DNA from: Macquaria australasica
Lineage: Eukaryota > Chordata > Actinopteri > Centrarchiformes > Percichthyidae
Reading direction: 5' to 3'
Assembly: GCA_005408345.1 (NCBI GenBank)
Contig: SEMN01000080.1
Location: 1,426,001 to 1,490,000, forward strand
Length of the DNA stretch: 64,000 bases
The position numbers were made by a program, and so were the translations under genes. Positions within the stretch are counted from its first letter, which is position 1; every line of letters begins with the position of its first letter. Below the pieces are notes generated by a model, which saw only the letters and a list, made by a program, of their open reading frames with translations, made no database searches and was not told the DNA's origin. Below are positions 48,501 to 63,200 of the stretch, piece by piece.

Positions 48501-50877
48501 GCCAAGCCAAGAAAATGAATAATTGCGATTTGGGAGGGCTTTGGTGGTCTGTCTCATTCCAACATAACACTTATGGCTTACATTATAAGCTACATGTGGC
48601 TGCAGTGAAATGCATGACCATGGGTCATAAATGTGAGCAAACTGGATGTAGTAACCATGCATGATACATGAATTGTGGAGGGCTTATAGGGATTCAATTG
48701 GATATGTCCATACATCTAACTCGTGTGGCGCTTCAAATGAATTGGCCTTCAAGATTCGTTCAGTTAAAATTCAGCCAAAATTACTAGTTTACATAGTAAC
48801 AGTGTCATATATACAAAACAAAAGGATTTCTTTCTGAACACATGAGTGGCAAAACGAAAAAAATATTTTTTAAATGCACTGAAATGGACACAAAACAACT
48901 TTCTAATTGTGGACTGACAAGGACAAGGACTGCGTTAAGACCACACCCCAAAACACAAGCAAATCCCATGTGGTGTCACACCACTCTGCCGTTGCTATGG
49001 ATACACATATCAAGCTTCACCACCTGCCCTACCCCCCTTTCATAGCACACCCACCACCCGCCTAAATCCAATCCAGTCTAACAGCGGTATTCACCCAGGC
49101 AGCCCTCCCCGTCTCCTCCTATCCTTCCCTCCTGCTGGCAGATTAGGCTACACTCCCCTGTCCCTCCTCTCTCTCCCCCTTTCTACCACATCCACTGTAC
49201 CCTCCAGCTCCCTCTCCATCCTTCCCTCCTCCACTACCACAAACTCTCCCTCCCGCTCCCGTTCTCCCTTACACACCCTCTCTCCCTCCCCCTACGGTCT
49301 GTCCCCCAACAGTGTAATCCAATCCCTGTAGGGCCAGAGCCAGGGGCCTGACACGGTCCTGACCCAATTAGAGGCCTGCTGCCAGCTAATTAACCCCGGC
49401 CCAGCCCTGGTGCCTGGCGCCTGATACTCCCAAACCAACTACGGCACTAATTTCATTAATACGCCACTACAGTCTTCTGTCCTGTCCTGTCCCCTTCCCC
49501 TCTGCTGCTGCTGCCAAAGCCAAGAGTGGAGCCGCCCTAACCAGGGAGGGAAGCGGGCCAGATGCGATCGAAAAGGAGGAGATAAACAGCAGTGAGATTG
49601 CAGAATGAAAAAAAAAATCTGGAGCTGATGAAAGAAGATGGATGGATGGTTATGTGAGAAAGAGAGACAGATGGAGGGCCACAGAGCAGGTCGAATCAGC
49701 GATCGAACCGAGCGTCAGCCCCTCACTGTATAATGATACATTACACTGTGCAATCAATAAGTCAATGGGCAACACTGCTGATGATGGAAATATTAGCCTG
49801 ACACTACTTTGCTGCTTTTACATGTATTGACAAAAATCAGACTTAAACTTAATTTTCTCACAGCCACCGCATCGGTATAGCTAAGAGCCAGATGCCAGCG
49901 GGAGGTTTTGGAAGCTGGGAGTGAAGTGACCAACAAGAAAGCAGGAGATTTTAGCTTCCTGTTGGGGCTTGGTCGAAGTTTTACAGACGCTACCCCAAAA
50001 TCTGTCTGCATCTAGAACATAGTATCTCCACTGTGAAGCAGAGCCACATGACAAAATGTGCATTCCCGAAAGCCCCAAAAATGTGTCTGCGTGACTACTT
50101 GTGACAGAAAGTGAGTGATGGACTGCATTTATGTGTGTGTATATATATGGAACATGTTTGCAAATACATCGCTGTCTCCCCTCTGACATGCAAGAAGAGC
50201 CCTTCTCTTGGTCTTGGTTAAGCAGGAAGAGACAGACAGTCTGATGAGGACTCAGGGTTTCACCACACCACAGCAGCCCACTATGAACTCTGTCATTAAG
50301 ATAGATTACTGCTAGTTACCCCTGGCCAGCACTGACTCGACACACACGACCACAGATGAAAGCTAGCTGGCTAAGTGGCAGAGGGAGCTAGATACTACTT
50401 GGCTTCCATGTTCAGAGATCTCATCACAGAGGTATAAGATGGCTAATGTCTCCCCCTTCAGTCTACCTTGGGATTCAAGTTTCTTAAGTATCAGTGAACA
50501 TGCTTTTTCCTTCTTGTGGACGCATTAATAGCCATAAATTGGACTATGAAATCAAAATATCTCTGTCCCTTTACACACTTGGCTGGATGTTTTGTTTTGT
50601 TTTTTCTCTTCTGGCAAAAAAAAAACAGCAACAAAAAAACCCGGCTAAATTCCGCAGACGGTTACCAGTGCCAGTTTAACGCAGATTGAGAGGGGCAGAG
50701 TCAGACGGTGATGTGGTGAGGCTGGCCGTCTGTGTTGTGTTGTTTTGTGCCTGTCTATCAGGGGGCCGGGGGAAGCTTCCTGCCATTTTGCTGGAGAGCA
50801 GAGTTTCTTTGAAGGGACAGGAAGGCATGAACTGCATTTCCCACAGCCTGATGTGGGCTGCTGGGCCAGACCTGACT

Positions 50878-50913
<36 letters not shown>

Positions 50914-53900
50914 TCTGATTGATACGTAGACACAGACATGCATTCAAACACAGTCATTAAAAACAAGTTGCACAACAAGTAAAACACATAAATACCAAGT
51001 CCTTTACGGTGACGGTCAATTCCCAGCTCACGATAAAGCTAGAAAAAGAGTCAAGAGTCGGCGCTATAGTGAGAAGGCCGTCATTTTGTGGAACGGTTCC
51101 TTCTAATTACTGTAAGCGACACAGGGGGCCACACAGACAGCGGGCAAGGTTATTTCTGTGTCACACTGGAATGTTCTGCAAATAATCCCACGGCACGCAA
51201 GTTCAAAACTATTTCCTTTCAAACTGATTTTAACCTGAAGCTAAAATGTGTCTCTCTTTGAATATAAAAGAGACCCAATTGTTGCTATATGTGAAATTTC
51301 CGGAAAGTGAAAGAGAGGTGACCGCAGAACTGCAGCCATTTAGCAAACAAACAAGACTGGAATGTCTCTCTAATTATAGTCGAAACCTCTTCTCCTGTTG
51401 CATCCTGGTGGCTCAGTCTAGATGATTGCGTGGGTTCAATTCCTGGCTGACAATTCCCTGCATGCATCTTGCTTCCTCTGTGATCACCATTGACGGGGTG
51501 TCAGAAAGGTGCAGCAGTATCACATCATCGTCAATACTAAAATTATTAACATAGAATAGATTACTCGTTCTTTTTTGAATCCTACAGGGAAAGTCTGACA
51601 ATAACATCAAAAACAAAACAAAAAATCAGAGGCCCAAGACATTACAGCCTCAATTGTTTTTTCCTCCTCTATGGTCTGATTCCTAATAAGCCTTCTGATT
51701 AGATTCCTCCGTCGATATCAGTGGGCAGCCGTACTCACGCCATGGCGCTCAAAACAAACAGTTATTCAGCTCTGCCATTTGTTCTAAAAAGGTGTGGGGC
51801 TGGGAGTGCGAAGGAGGGGGAGGGTGGGAAACTTCAGCTGGGCTACTGTACATATCTGGGCCTTGATGTGGCAACAATGTGTTCAGCGGAGGACGGGTGC
51901 CGGAGTGTTGGGTCACTTCCTTCCTACCGAGGCTGAGAAAGAAGTGGGAGACCAGACGAACTGAAGGGCTGTGGCCAGAGACTGATTTCAGATCAGCGCG
52001 CGCCCGTCTCTCCCTGTCCGTTAAGCGGGAGAGACGGAGGTGAAGCTTGTCCTCTGGCCCGTGTGTGAAGCAAAAGGCAACGCCGCCGCCGAGCGTGGGA
52101 GAGAGGTGAGAGACACCTCAGGCCCCGTGTGAGTGCTGCACAGTTCCCTGAATGGACCCGAATGGTACACATACACACACACACACACAGACGGACCATC
52201 TATTAGTGTTACCTAACTAAGCACTTGAACAATGACCAGTAGCTAAACTTCCTCGCTTTGTCTGCCTCCGTATAACTTCACAAGAGCTTTCAGACTGTTC
52301 TCACACAGACACACAAATACTTGTTTTGTTTCTCACTTTTACACACAAACACTCTCACAAGCACATGTATACACAGATGGGTAGAAGAAAGAAAAAAAAA
52401 CAAGCATTACAATATTGTAATCTGTGAGAGAGTGTATGGGATTTAAAGGATTTTATATCTGTTTTAGTAAACCGGTGATAGTAAAAGCATTACAATATCA
52501 AGTAACAGACAATACTAAACCCCACAAAATTAGTGTATTGCAGGCTTATCAAAAAGGTATAAAAAGGACACACATGTCAATTTTCTGTGCCAGGAACCTC
52601 TGTTAGCACACAAAACAAAAAGAGAGCAGTCATCATAATCCATGACAGAGACAGTTTATCATAGGTAGGGGGGCTGAGCAGGTCAGTGAGAAGGGAAGTG
52701 TTGTCTGTAAAACTGTAATGGCCTCTCTCACCCGGGACATCCATCAGCCATCTGAACCCTGGCAGCGAATCAGCTCCCACTCTGCTCCGGCTGACCCTTA
52801 ACTCAAAAAAAGCCAAGCTCTTCTGATAAAGCGCTTGTAAGCACACGTACACACACAACCCTGTCACACCTTAGTGGAAATAGCTGGTATATGTTTATGT
52901 GAGTGAACTTCTGCAGAAGCCCTTTATCTCAGCGGCTCCATTAGACTGTGAGGGATTGGCTGCCTGGCAGACAGACAGGCAGTGACAGAGGAGGGTGATG
53001 TGCGCCGGCTCTGCCCCGCTGACCCTGGGCTGGCCTCTGTAGATTCTCCCACGGGCCCCTATTTCACCCTTCAGTCAAAAACTGGATATCCACCATTTGA
53101 TAAAACTGTCAGTTGAGATATGACTCCCAACAAACGAAGGTAAAGAAAACTATGGGTTACTACTGTTACTGAAGTTATGAGCTTACAAAACACTTTTTTT
53201 GTCGACAGGATCATTGTGTTTTTGACACATGGTCAGCGAAGTTTTAGCAAGCATCACTGTCTTTTCCCACAGCGATGCAGACTGCTTCTGTGGACTAAGA
53301 GTCACAAACTGTGGTATTTATTAATGGACTTAGATAGTCATTTATTGGCTGTCCTGACAGTTATTCACTAGTGGACGCCCACTTATTTGTTGCCCTTTAG
53401 CTACACAGCATCAGGTTAGCCAGTGTGAGCTACAGCAGAGCTGCACACCTGACCGGTGAAGAAACCAAGGCAGGAACTCAGTTCAAAGCATAGCAACAAC
53501 ACTCCGAACAGGAAAATAGAAACATAACACACAAACGCGAAGTCCTTACCGGGTATCCGAATGAAGGACCATCCATGTCGTGGGTAGAGGGCCATCACAC
53601 CCCCAGGGCATTGTGGGTGGAAGGCATTGGCCCTCGTGAACCAGTCTGAGGCAAGCTCAGGGGAGCCGTAGAGGAAGCACTGTTTGAAGATTGTGCCGCC
53701 TCCGCCGCGTGTCACCCGCCACTCGTACTCAGCACTCCGGTCGTCACAATAACGCTCCATGGGAACTGCTGTCACCTAGGAAACCAAAAAGAAAGGTACG
53801 GTTTTCTACATTTGAAACAAAAGATAATAATGTGCAGAGGAGAGAAGGAAGATTTTAGGATAATGTGTTACAAGTATGTTGACATGTATGTTATCACTTT

Positions 53901-54177
53901 TTCTAATACGCAACACAATTTTTTGTTATTGAAAACATTTGCTTTTATTTGCATGTGGCTATTTTATATTTTATATCTTATATCTCTTTACAGAGATAGA
54001 AGAAAAAAAACACTGCATGAAGGCTGGTTTCACTGAGTCAGCAGGTTGTGTGTGTGTGTGTGGAGGGTAAGAGGAAGCTTAACAGCTGGTGAACAACCTG
54101 AGCAAGAAGCCCTTTTTTAGAGGCTCTGTTTGTTTTAAATGCAGCTGGAAGCCACAGTGGTCACCCCCACACCCCAA

Positions 54178-54217
<40 letters not shown>

Positions 54218-57200
54218 TTCACAGATAAGAGTTGCTCATTGTTGAAAGGCTACAAAGGCAATGTGCACACAGCGCTTCCCTCTTCTCTTTCCACGACCAC
54301 CCAAAGTCTTGTCTGTCTTACACGGGCCAGCACACACACACAAACACACAGAGAGAGACAAACACACAGAGGACTTGCAAGAGTGCCTTTATCGGGCCAC
54401 TTGATGCTCTCTCTCTCTCACACACACATACCCTGGGCGTGGCGGCTAGCAGAAACTTGGGTGGCAGTGTGGGCTGGCAGGGCCGCAGCGAGTAGGTAGC
54501 AGAGTTTCGACCGTGGATCATCACGTCTGCATGTCCCACCATGCCAGGCCTGAAGGCTGTGAACACCAGGTCCTGAAACACACACAAAAATCTACATTAC
54601 CATCCTGTTTCATTAAGGCCGAAACTTCACAAACACAGTGATTATATCTGAGTGGTGAAACGTATTAAATTGCTAGCAATTTCAAAAACATCAGAATTGA
54701 TGTTTTTCCTCCTGCTGAACTGATTCCTGCTTTGATTCGTGGCAAAGTGGGGAGACTAAAGAAACCATCATCTTCAAATCAAAAAAATGAGCAGCAAAAG
54801 TACGAGGTGCTGAAAAACAGAGGTAAACAAACTGAAACCTACAGAGGTTACTGAGTGCAGCGCTCATGTTTTTTTAAAAACTGCTCTGGCAGTATATTTA
54901 AGTTTCACTGGTTACATGCCTGAAACGTTATATAAAATTTCAGCTAAATGCTTAAAATGTTATGTAAAGCATATGATTATGCAGCTTATATGGATTTAGT
55001 TGCGTATGTCACAGGATAAACGGCATGTAATCTTCTCTGCAAAGACCTTTTGGGCAAGCCATACATTATACATACGTTTTGAGCCAGAGGTTAATGCTGA
55101 AGAGACAATGATGTATAATGTATAATGCAGTGGTAGGTGTTAAAGGAATATATAAAAGTTCTGTGTATGTTACTGTGTGCTGTGTGACGCCACAAACATG
55201 GTGGATACACAGTGCCATCTAATGGCAGAGTTTATAAAATGACATCCTTTCTAGTCAGGCTCAGGTCATCTCCACCATGGGTGAGCAAATACTCTTTTCA
55301 TTGGATTTGATGGGCCAAAACATGCTTCTCCATAACAGCAATGCACCATTGCAGATACTGGTTTCTGAAGCCAATTCCTGGTCAAAATAGGTTATTAGTA
55401 TTTTACAAAGCAGCAGCAGGAAAGCTGAAAACAACACTGACCACACTGTCAAGTACACAGCCAGAGAGCGATGAGCCAAGCAGAGAGGAGAGGCAGGCTT
55501 CAGAAGAAAAATGAGGAGTTGAAAGAAGTTGGCATAAACTGTGAGTGTGAGTAATTTCTAGAAGCTCAAGTGGGCATCTGGGGGGTCAGCGTGGTCATAC
55601 AGTGTACATACAGTATTAGCCCTCCAGGTGTCTGTAAGTTTCTCTCTTTCTCTCACATTTCTGCTCTTTCGTTCCTTAAGCCGCTCCAGGGGGGAACCTA
55701 AGACTCTAGGCAGCTGACTGACTCAGTGTGACGAGGCCAAGAGAGGAAGAGGAGGATGGAATTACCCCGACAGCAGAGTATTTTCCACCCAACAAGTTAA
55801 GTTAGAATTGGTGGAGGATGGTACTGTGATACATATTTGCCAAGGGGTAACTGCTCGCTGGGTGAAAGATCTGATAGGATGTGTTTTTAATTCTCTTTTT
55901 TTATGGCTAAGCAGAATGATTGAAACCCTCTTGCAGCAGTGGCCTAGCAGTGCATCTGCAGGCTGCAGCTGTTCGCAGCTGTTTTTGAGGTGGTCTGTAT
56001 ATTTGAACAGGCACCTATGCTTTGTATTGTCTCTCCCCCACTAACACCAAGGTTTCCATATTGCCAAATAATACAAGAAAGAACAGAGGAAATGCGTGCT
56101 GTCTCTATGTAACCCTGCAGTCCTCCGCTGCAGAGTCCAACACATATGAAAGCATTTGAGTGCAGCTGAAAAGAACTGAGGTGTGCTAAAAGTGAGACTA
56201 AAATAGCATAAAAACAGAGGGGGTTCCTTATTGATGTGACACAGCAGGTGTGGCTTGATGCATTTGCAGAAATAGAAGATTGGCCTTTAGTCTCCTTTAA
56301 ATCAAAGACTCCTAATTTTTTATCTTGAAAATGTGACTTTCCTCTGCATGTCTGACAGCAGAAGTGCAGATAGACGCTGGTCTGCACAGATGAGAAGACA
56401 TATAGAGGGAGGGAGGGCTGTGTTACTGGGTCACAGGGCAACAGAGGGATTGGGTTCCACAATGGATCCCAGAGGGGGGTGAGGAAGCCCAGGGCAGAGA
56501 GCAAGCTGTGTGGCCAAACACTGACTGATGCTCTGGGCTGGGGAAAACTTTAGCATCGTCAGCAGCACATGGAGTTTCACCTGTCTGTCACACACCCACG
56601 CATGCTGCAGCATGTTTCTTACCTGTAGGACAACGCTAGTGTGCGTGTTCGGGAAATTGGTGGGTCTGTTCAGCCACAGAATTAGATCCTTGCGAGAAAG
56701 ACAAGTACTCCTGGGCTGTGACCTCCCTCTCTCCCCCTCCCAGTCTCTGGTTTCCTCCTGACCCTCTTCTTCAAGGCCGAACAGGCGCTGACAGTGGAGC
56801 CGATATGCAGCTTTGAGGGACAGAAAAAGGGCTAACCATCTGTGAAAAAAAATAGCAGGAAGCAGGAGAGGAAAAATGAAATTACAATAAGAATTTAAAT
56901 AGAAATACTTTGTAAAGAATTCTGCTATCACCATAACTACTGTATAAAGTTGGCCATTTTAAATGATCAAACTTTCAGAGGGCAGAGTCGACTACACCAT
57001 AGCACCTCCAGAGCTGTTGGACATGTAGTGTATTGCTAAGAGACATTTGGACTGGGTCAGAGTGGACTCCGGTCTTCTTGTTGAAGGGCAGTCTCTTTAC
57101 TTTACTATCCCACCTTATCTCACTTCTTTCGAACAAAGACAAAGAGAGACACAGATCTGAAGAAGGGAACTTAAAGCCCACCTCACTAAGGTGCCTTGCA

Positions 57201-60200
57201 GCATGAGATTGGACATCTCAGCTGGTGACACATCGATGAAGCGCAGGAAGGAGAAACAGCTTCCTTTGTCATCACCTGGAACAGTAAAAACAGAATATAA
57301 AATGAAGAATATTAGACTCAACAAAGAAATAAATAAGAGAAAATGTGGAAATAAACAGGAAGAATAGGCAGGAATTGTGGAAACATCAAAGGAGGAAGAG
57401 AGGAATTGGAGTGGGTGTGAATGTCAAATGAAAGGGATGATCAAGAGCTTCGTTTACATCTGAATTCAAAGCTTAATACGTGCTCACCTTTCCTGTGAAA
57501 GAGAGACTGCTGGATGTGATACGGTGAGAAGGGAGACAACAGCACTTGAAGCAATCTGAGGAGGATGTAGAGACAGACAGAGTTGCACCACTGAATGTGA
57601 GAAAAAGCAAAAGAGACTGAATATGGGATGATAATACAATTCCAGTCTGACCCACAACATTCCTGAGTATTAATAGCTATTATTGGGATAATTGCCTTCT
57701 GAGAGTCCCAAATCGGCAAATGTGCACAAGAACGAAGATTTGCTAAGAAAAAGTATATATGTTTCACACAGTAATTTCAAATGTAAACCTAACCCTATTC
57801 AAAACAACACTTGCAGAAAGTTTGGTAGACCTGTTTTCATTGGATTCGGGGCATACTTGTCAAGATCAAGTGTGTCTGTGAGTGTGCATGTGTAGATACT
57901 GCGTCTGCGTGGAAGAACTTACTTGTTTTTGGCCTGGTTGTGTGCGTGGACGAGGCCATGACGGTAAAGGAACTTAGACATGACGTAGGGCTTGAGGGAC
58001 ATGTGGAAAGGAGAGCGCGTCTCCTGGCGCTCAAACAAGTCAGGGTGGTTACACACCTACGCACAAGCATAACACAGACAGTGTATTCAGAGAAATGGGC
58101 AAAAGCACCTCCACTACTCATGCTCATGCTTGTTCTAAGACTGCCAATTCATTGTTTGATTGTACATCTCAAATTTTGTTCCCACTAATATAGTGCCATT
58201 ATTACTTTTTCAAAACACTTCAAATTATCCTCAAATTATATATCATATATCATCAATAGGACTAATAACTGTGATCAATCATCACGGCTGCTGCATCCGA
58301 GAAAATAATCAAAATGTTTTCTAGCTGTAATCGTCTAGCTGGACTTGATTCTATTTTTGCACTTGAAACCAAAAGGACAATTAAACGCAAGCCACAGCTT
58401 GTACCTTCCTGAACTGCATGACCAGGTTCATGAGGGAGGAGGTGGTGCTGTGGGACTGCTGGGCCGTGCCCATGGACGACTGCAGCAGATCCTCAATAGA
58501 GATCTTGTTCCTCAGAGCCTGGTAGAGCAGCCTCTGCCGGGACGTCAGCTGGCAGTAAGTCAGGATCTCAATCTGTAGAGGGAGAGTAGAACGAGGGTGG
58601 GTGAAAAGTTTTAAACCAATTAGAATTCAGATTGCACACAAACCTGCCTGTAGGGGCCAAAAGAAGGAGCTATTAAAACTGTGCAACTAAAGTACCATTG
58701 TTACTATTATCTTGTTTCTCTTAGGTGAGTAAAAGAGAGCTTATTGAGAAGTTCCTGTATGTGCAGTAGGATTTCAGATCCCTGCTAATTTTACATTTTC
58801 ACTTCTGAATGAATGATTAGAACATAAAAATGGATTTCATTGGGCCAGTGACACTGTAAACTGTCTCTATGGTTTTCTTGAATTTGTTTTGTGAAGTTCA
58901 GGGCTGCAGGCGCCTGAATTTTGGATGAAATGAAACAAAAAGGAAGGATGTGTAATATGACAACAATGAATGGAAATGTTCTCAACTGGACCTGGTTAGT
59001 AAAGAGATTGATTTACAAAGTTAAAGTTGGCTGCATATATAACATGTGGCTACAGTAAAGACAAATGATGATGAACATTACTGCCATGTTATGCCTCCGT
59101 TAGAACACACTCAGTATTTTCACATGGGCTCAACAAAACATGGATTTATGGGTGCAGACTTCATGCCCAGCTTGACCCACATTCTTTAAAACACACATCA
59201 AAATCTCTGGTTTTATCGGGTGTCATGCTTTGATGAAAGCAGTGAAACTGAACAACAACAAACCCTAAAAATCCAACCATGAACCACGAGTGAACTCACA
59301 CCAGTTGCTATTGGCTCCAGCATGCTGAAAAAACAAGAGAAGCCAACAAGAGTGGCAGAGAAAGGAAGTGGGCTGGCAGGACTGCATGTGGGCGCGAGGG
59401 AAAGTGAAAAAGACAGATGTGGGGGTGGGGGGGGGTGAACTCTGCCATTCCTCTGACTCTATCAAGACTCCCACAGCTGTGTGAGTGAGTATGTGTGTGA
59501 CAGCAAGAGACCCCAAGTCCAACATCTGTCAGGAGGATCTGCCAGCGCAAGCATCACTCACAAGCTGATTACAACACTTTCTGTGTCAATGAGGTGTACA
59601 GGGAGACAGATGGAGGAGGATTTAAACAGGAGAGGAAAGAAGTAGGGCTACATGGTATTGTGTAAAATATAATATTGCATTTTAAAAAATTGAATATTGT
59701 GACAAACTGTGATACATTTGGACTTTCTCTGCAGAAAGTTGTTTTCAGCACTACTTTGAACATAACACAATGGACAAAATTGTTTTTGTTCGTTGTTTTT
59801 TTTCTTTTTTAAATGTGCTCAGATTGACAGGCGAGATTTTACAATTTTGACACCAAGTGGAAAACCTTTCCCTCAAAATATAGTACTAGTAATATTACGT
59901 CAATGTCAGTTCTTTGTCCAATTAAATGTGCAGCTCTGGACAAGAAGCTTGGTTCAGCAAACACAGAGAAGAAGGTTTGCTTCCCTACCTTGTCTGAGAG
60001 CTCGTTTTCCACATCCTTCTTGATTCGGCGCAGCATGAAAGGCTTAAGGATCATGTGGAGTCTGGAAAGTTGGTCTGAAACACAAACATCAAACAATCGT
60101 GTTTAGCTACAGAACATATCACACGCAACAGCGAGCAGAAACAAAAGTTCAACGTTGGCACACAGAATTTCCGTACAAATGAGCTGAAAAATATTACATC

Positions 60201-63200
60201 TGCTGGAAAGTAGGAAAACACTTGAACAAGCAGCTGAGAGGAACATTTTTTTTCTTTTGTACTCACTCTCGTCGATGGCAGACTTGTTCTCAGCGTGGCT
60301 CTCGATGTCCTTGGAGAACCACTCGTTAAACTCGTCATGGGAATCGAACAATGTAGGCATGATGAAGTGCAGCAGGGCCCACAGCTGAGAGACAGTAATA
60401 ACACGCAGTCGTCAACAGTTCTGTCTTGCTCACACGAACACACACACACACACACACACTCGCCAACAAACACACACACACACACTGCTCACCTCAGCCA
60501 TCGTGTTCTGGATGGGCGTCCCGGTTAGCAGCAGTCTGTTTCGACACTGGAACTGCAGCAGGATTTTCCAGCGAACACTGAAAACACAGAGAGGAAACGG
60601 TGAACGGTTGGTGCAACAACAACAACAACATGAGTCTATCATCTTTAGTTAACTGTACTGAAATCACACCAATTACTCTCACTGTGGAACACTGAGTGTC
60701 TGTTCCTCATTTCAAGATTCAAACTGTTTCAAAACATTTTGTGAGTAGTTTTGTAGATTTTGGCCGTACTTACGGAGTAGTAGAGATGAACAACTATATT
60801 TTTTGTTGACTTTCAACGTGTTTTAAAGAACCATATCGCTGTTCTGCATGACTCATGCGATATGAGTCACAATTTTAATGGGAATGGTCATTTTTGTATT
60901 TCTCTTTGCTCTGGTCTGTACCAAACAAGCATGTTCCCGTACGTCTGGAAAATATGATTTGTAGGCCGGGCCATCTCTGTAGCACCACAATGCTTCATTT
61001 ATAATGGTATGTTGTGACACATTTTACCTTTATCTAAAAATTGCAGCTCCTGCGATTTGGATATTGCACTTGGCCATATTGCGATTTGGATAATATTTCG
61101 ATTAACTGTTCAGCCCAACTGTATAGAAATCACCTTGCAGAGGCTTGGAACTTACCATTATGTTATATATTACTATGTTTTTCTTGTGTAGGTACAAAAC
61201 TAAGTCTATATAGGAAGGTCTTCTGGGTGGTATGTTTATCTGCTGAAACTAGTGGCTGAATCTGGAAGGGAAAATCTATGAGAAACCTTGAGAAAATGTA
61301 TATTAAATTTATATCAGACTCCATTCATAGTAAAACATGCAAAAACACCAGTATGGTCCTCTAACAGATTTGAACACAGGATCCCTGAGATTTGGGAATA
61401 AAGTATCACATGATGACACAGGTACCATGTTAATGTTTTACCTGGTGCTGCTTTTCAGTGCCTGGGCCTCATCCAGAACCATGTACTGCCACTTGACCCT
61501 CTGAAAGTACTTGACGTCCTGGACCACCAGCTGGTAGCTTGTGATCACCACATGGAATGGCGCATTTTGTGTGTAAAGGGTTTTCTATTCAACCATAGAC
61601 AAACACAGGTAGAGATGGGGGTCTTAGATAAGAATAAGAAGGGGGGAAAAGAACTGAGTAACAAAACAATACAACAAAGCATTTCATAGCATTGTACCTT
61701 CACGACCATCATCCTCATCACCTCTTGCTTACCTGGCTCCAAAATTTCCGAATCACCTTGCGATCATGTGGGTTCCCCCAGTATGGCAACACCTGCCAGA
61801 CAAATCAGCAAAGTTGTGTGTGAATCCATTTCACCTGACCTGTATTCAAACTGTTATATAAAAACACAACTGCAGTGATGTTCCCAGAGGAAACGTTTAG
61901 GCATAGCATCACGTATGAATCACTGCCTCAGTCGCTGAGTTGTTGATGTAGAATGTGATGTGAAAAGATTTACATCATCATTACATCACTCAGCGCACGC
62001 TGATATTCCATTGTCGTCAGTCAGTCTTGCTTTGAGTGTTCAGGAAGCTTATCTTCAGATTGTGTAATAGGGTCTTTTCACACCTCATTAGCAAAACAGA
62101 CTGGAGGTGATTTATTTTCAAACTCGCAGAGAAAATGGGCAGAGTTGAGGGTTGAGCACCACAAAGAGTTATGCATATTATAGTGTGTATGTGTGTGTGT
62201 GTGAGTGTGTGCGCACTCAAGCATAGCTGACATATTGATGTGTTTGATATTGCATTCAAGAATGCATACAGCCTGTCAGAGGCCAGTTAGGATATGGGGG
62301 AAAAAAAGGAAATGTTTTTTCTAAGTGCAGCTTCTCAACAATCAAAGTATTAGCAGCTTTGGAGTCATGCGTTAACATGGGCAATGCTATCAATGTGCTA
62401 GTACAATACTGCCCCCTAATGAATAGTGCTAGATTTGCTTGCAGCTTTGAGCCCTTCTTCCTCGTTAGTTCTCAGATTTTGTTAGACAGGATTTCTCACA
62501 AGTGCAACAAAGCACCGGGTTCATTAGATGACTGAAAACAACTAAAGGGAACAGTAGAAATGAGGATGCCAGGATTCCTGCAGGTGTTTCCGCTGGCATG
62601 CTCACTCAGCAGCGTTGTGGATTCCCTCACCTTGAATTTGGGAACAAAACGGGAGAACTCCTGGTGCCAGTTGTTGAGCGTGGATGCAGGAGAGATGATC
62701 AGGAATGGACCCCAGATGTTGTCTCTCTGTGCAGGGACAGAAAAGAGAATGCATCGTCATCGGCCGCCCACAACAGGTGGCCTTTGGATGTGCATGTGTG
62801 AGCAGCACCCAATAACAGGAAGCCCTGGAAGAACACGGCATGCATCTTCCTGTCAGTGATAGCTCAACACTGAAAGCGCACATTTCCCCTAAATTCCACT
62901 CTTTCTCCTTTTGGTGTTAAGAGACCAAACAATCTAAAAATCAGCTATTCACAACAATGAAATAAGTCATATGAGTCATTCAGTGAAAGGCACAGCCAGA
63001 AACAAGGGACTCTTTAAAGGATACAGGTGCACAAAGAATCTGGATGCTAGATGTTTTCATAAGTCAGTAACAACAGCAGAGACAATCGAATATTCCACAA
63101 AGCTTTTTGGAAGTGTGTGGTGAATGAAACCCGTTGGCCTGGTGCTCTCTCTCTCACCTCAGCCAGGTGTGCCAACAGGGCGATACTCTGGACTGTCTTC

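Larger units (their letters stand above)
45697..53549 (-). other. INO80: INO80 largest intron in window (7.9 kb)
   Basis: No coding exon recognised. It contains a GA-rich patch (about 46160-46220), a pyrimidine-rich tract (49105-49300), a TAATTA motif pair (49366-49393), a (CT)n run (50880-50909), a possible SINE relic (51405-51480) and an 11-bp perfect inverted repeat (52004-52037). Confidence 0.6.

Noticed and set aside
51405..51480. tRNA gene
   Set aside because: A- and B-box-like words are present but too close together, and no acceptor stem or cloverleaf can be drawn. Listed only as a possible SINE relic.
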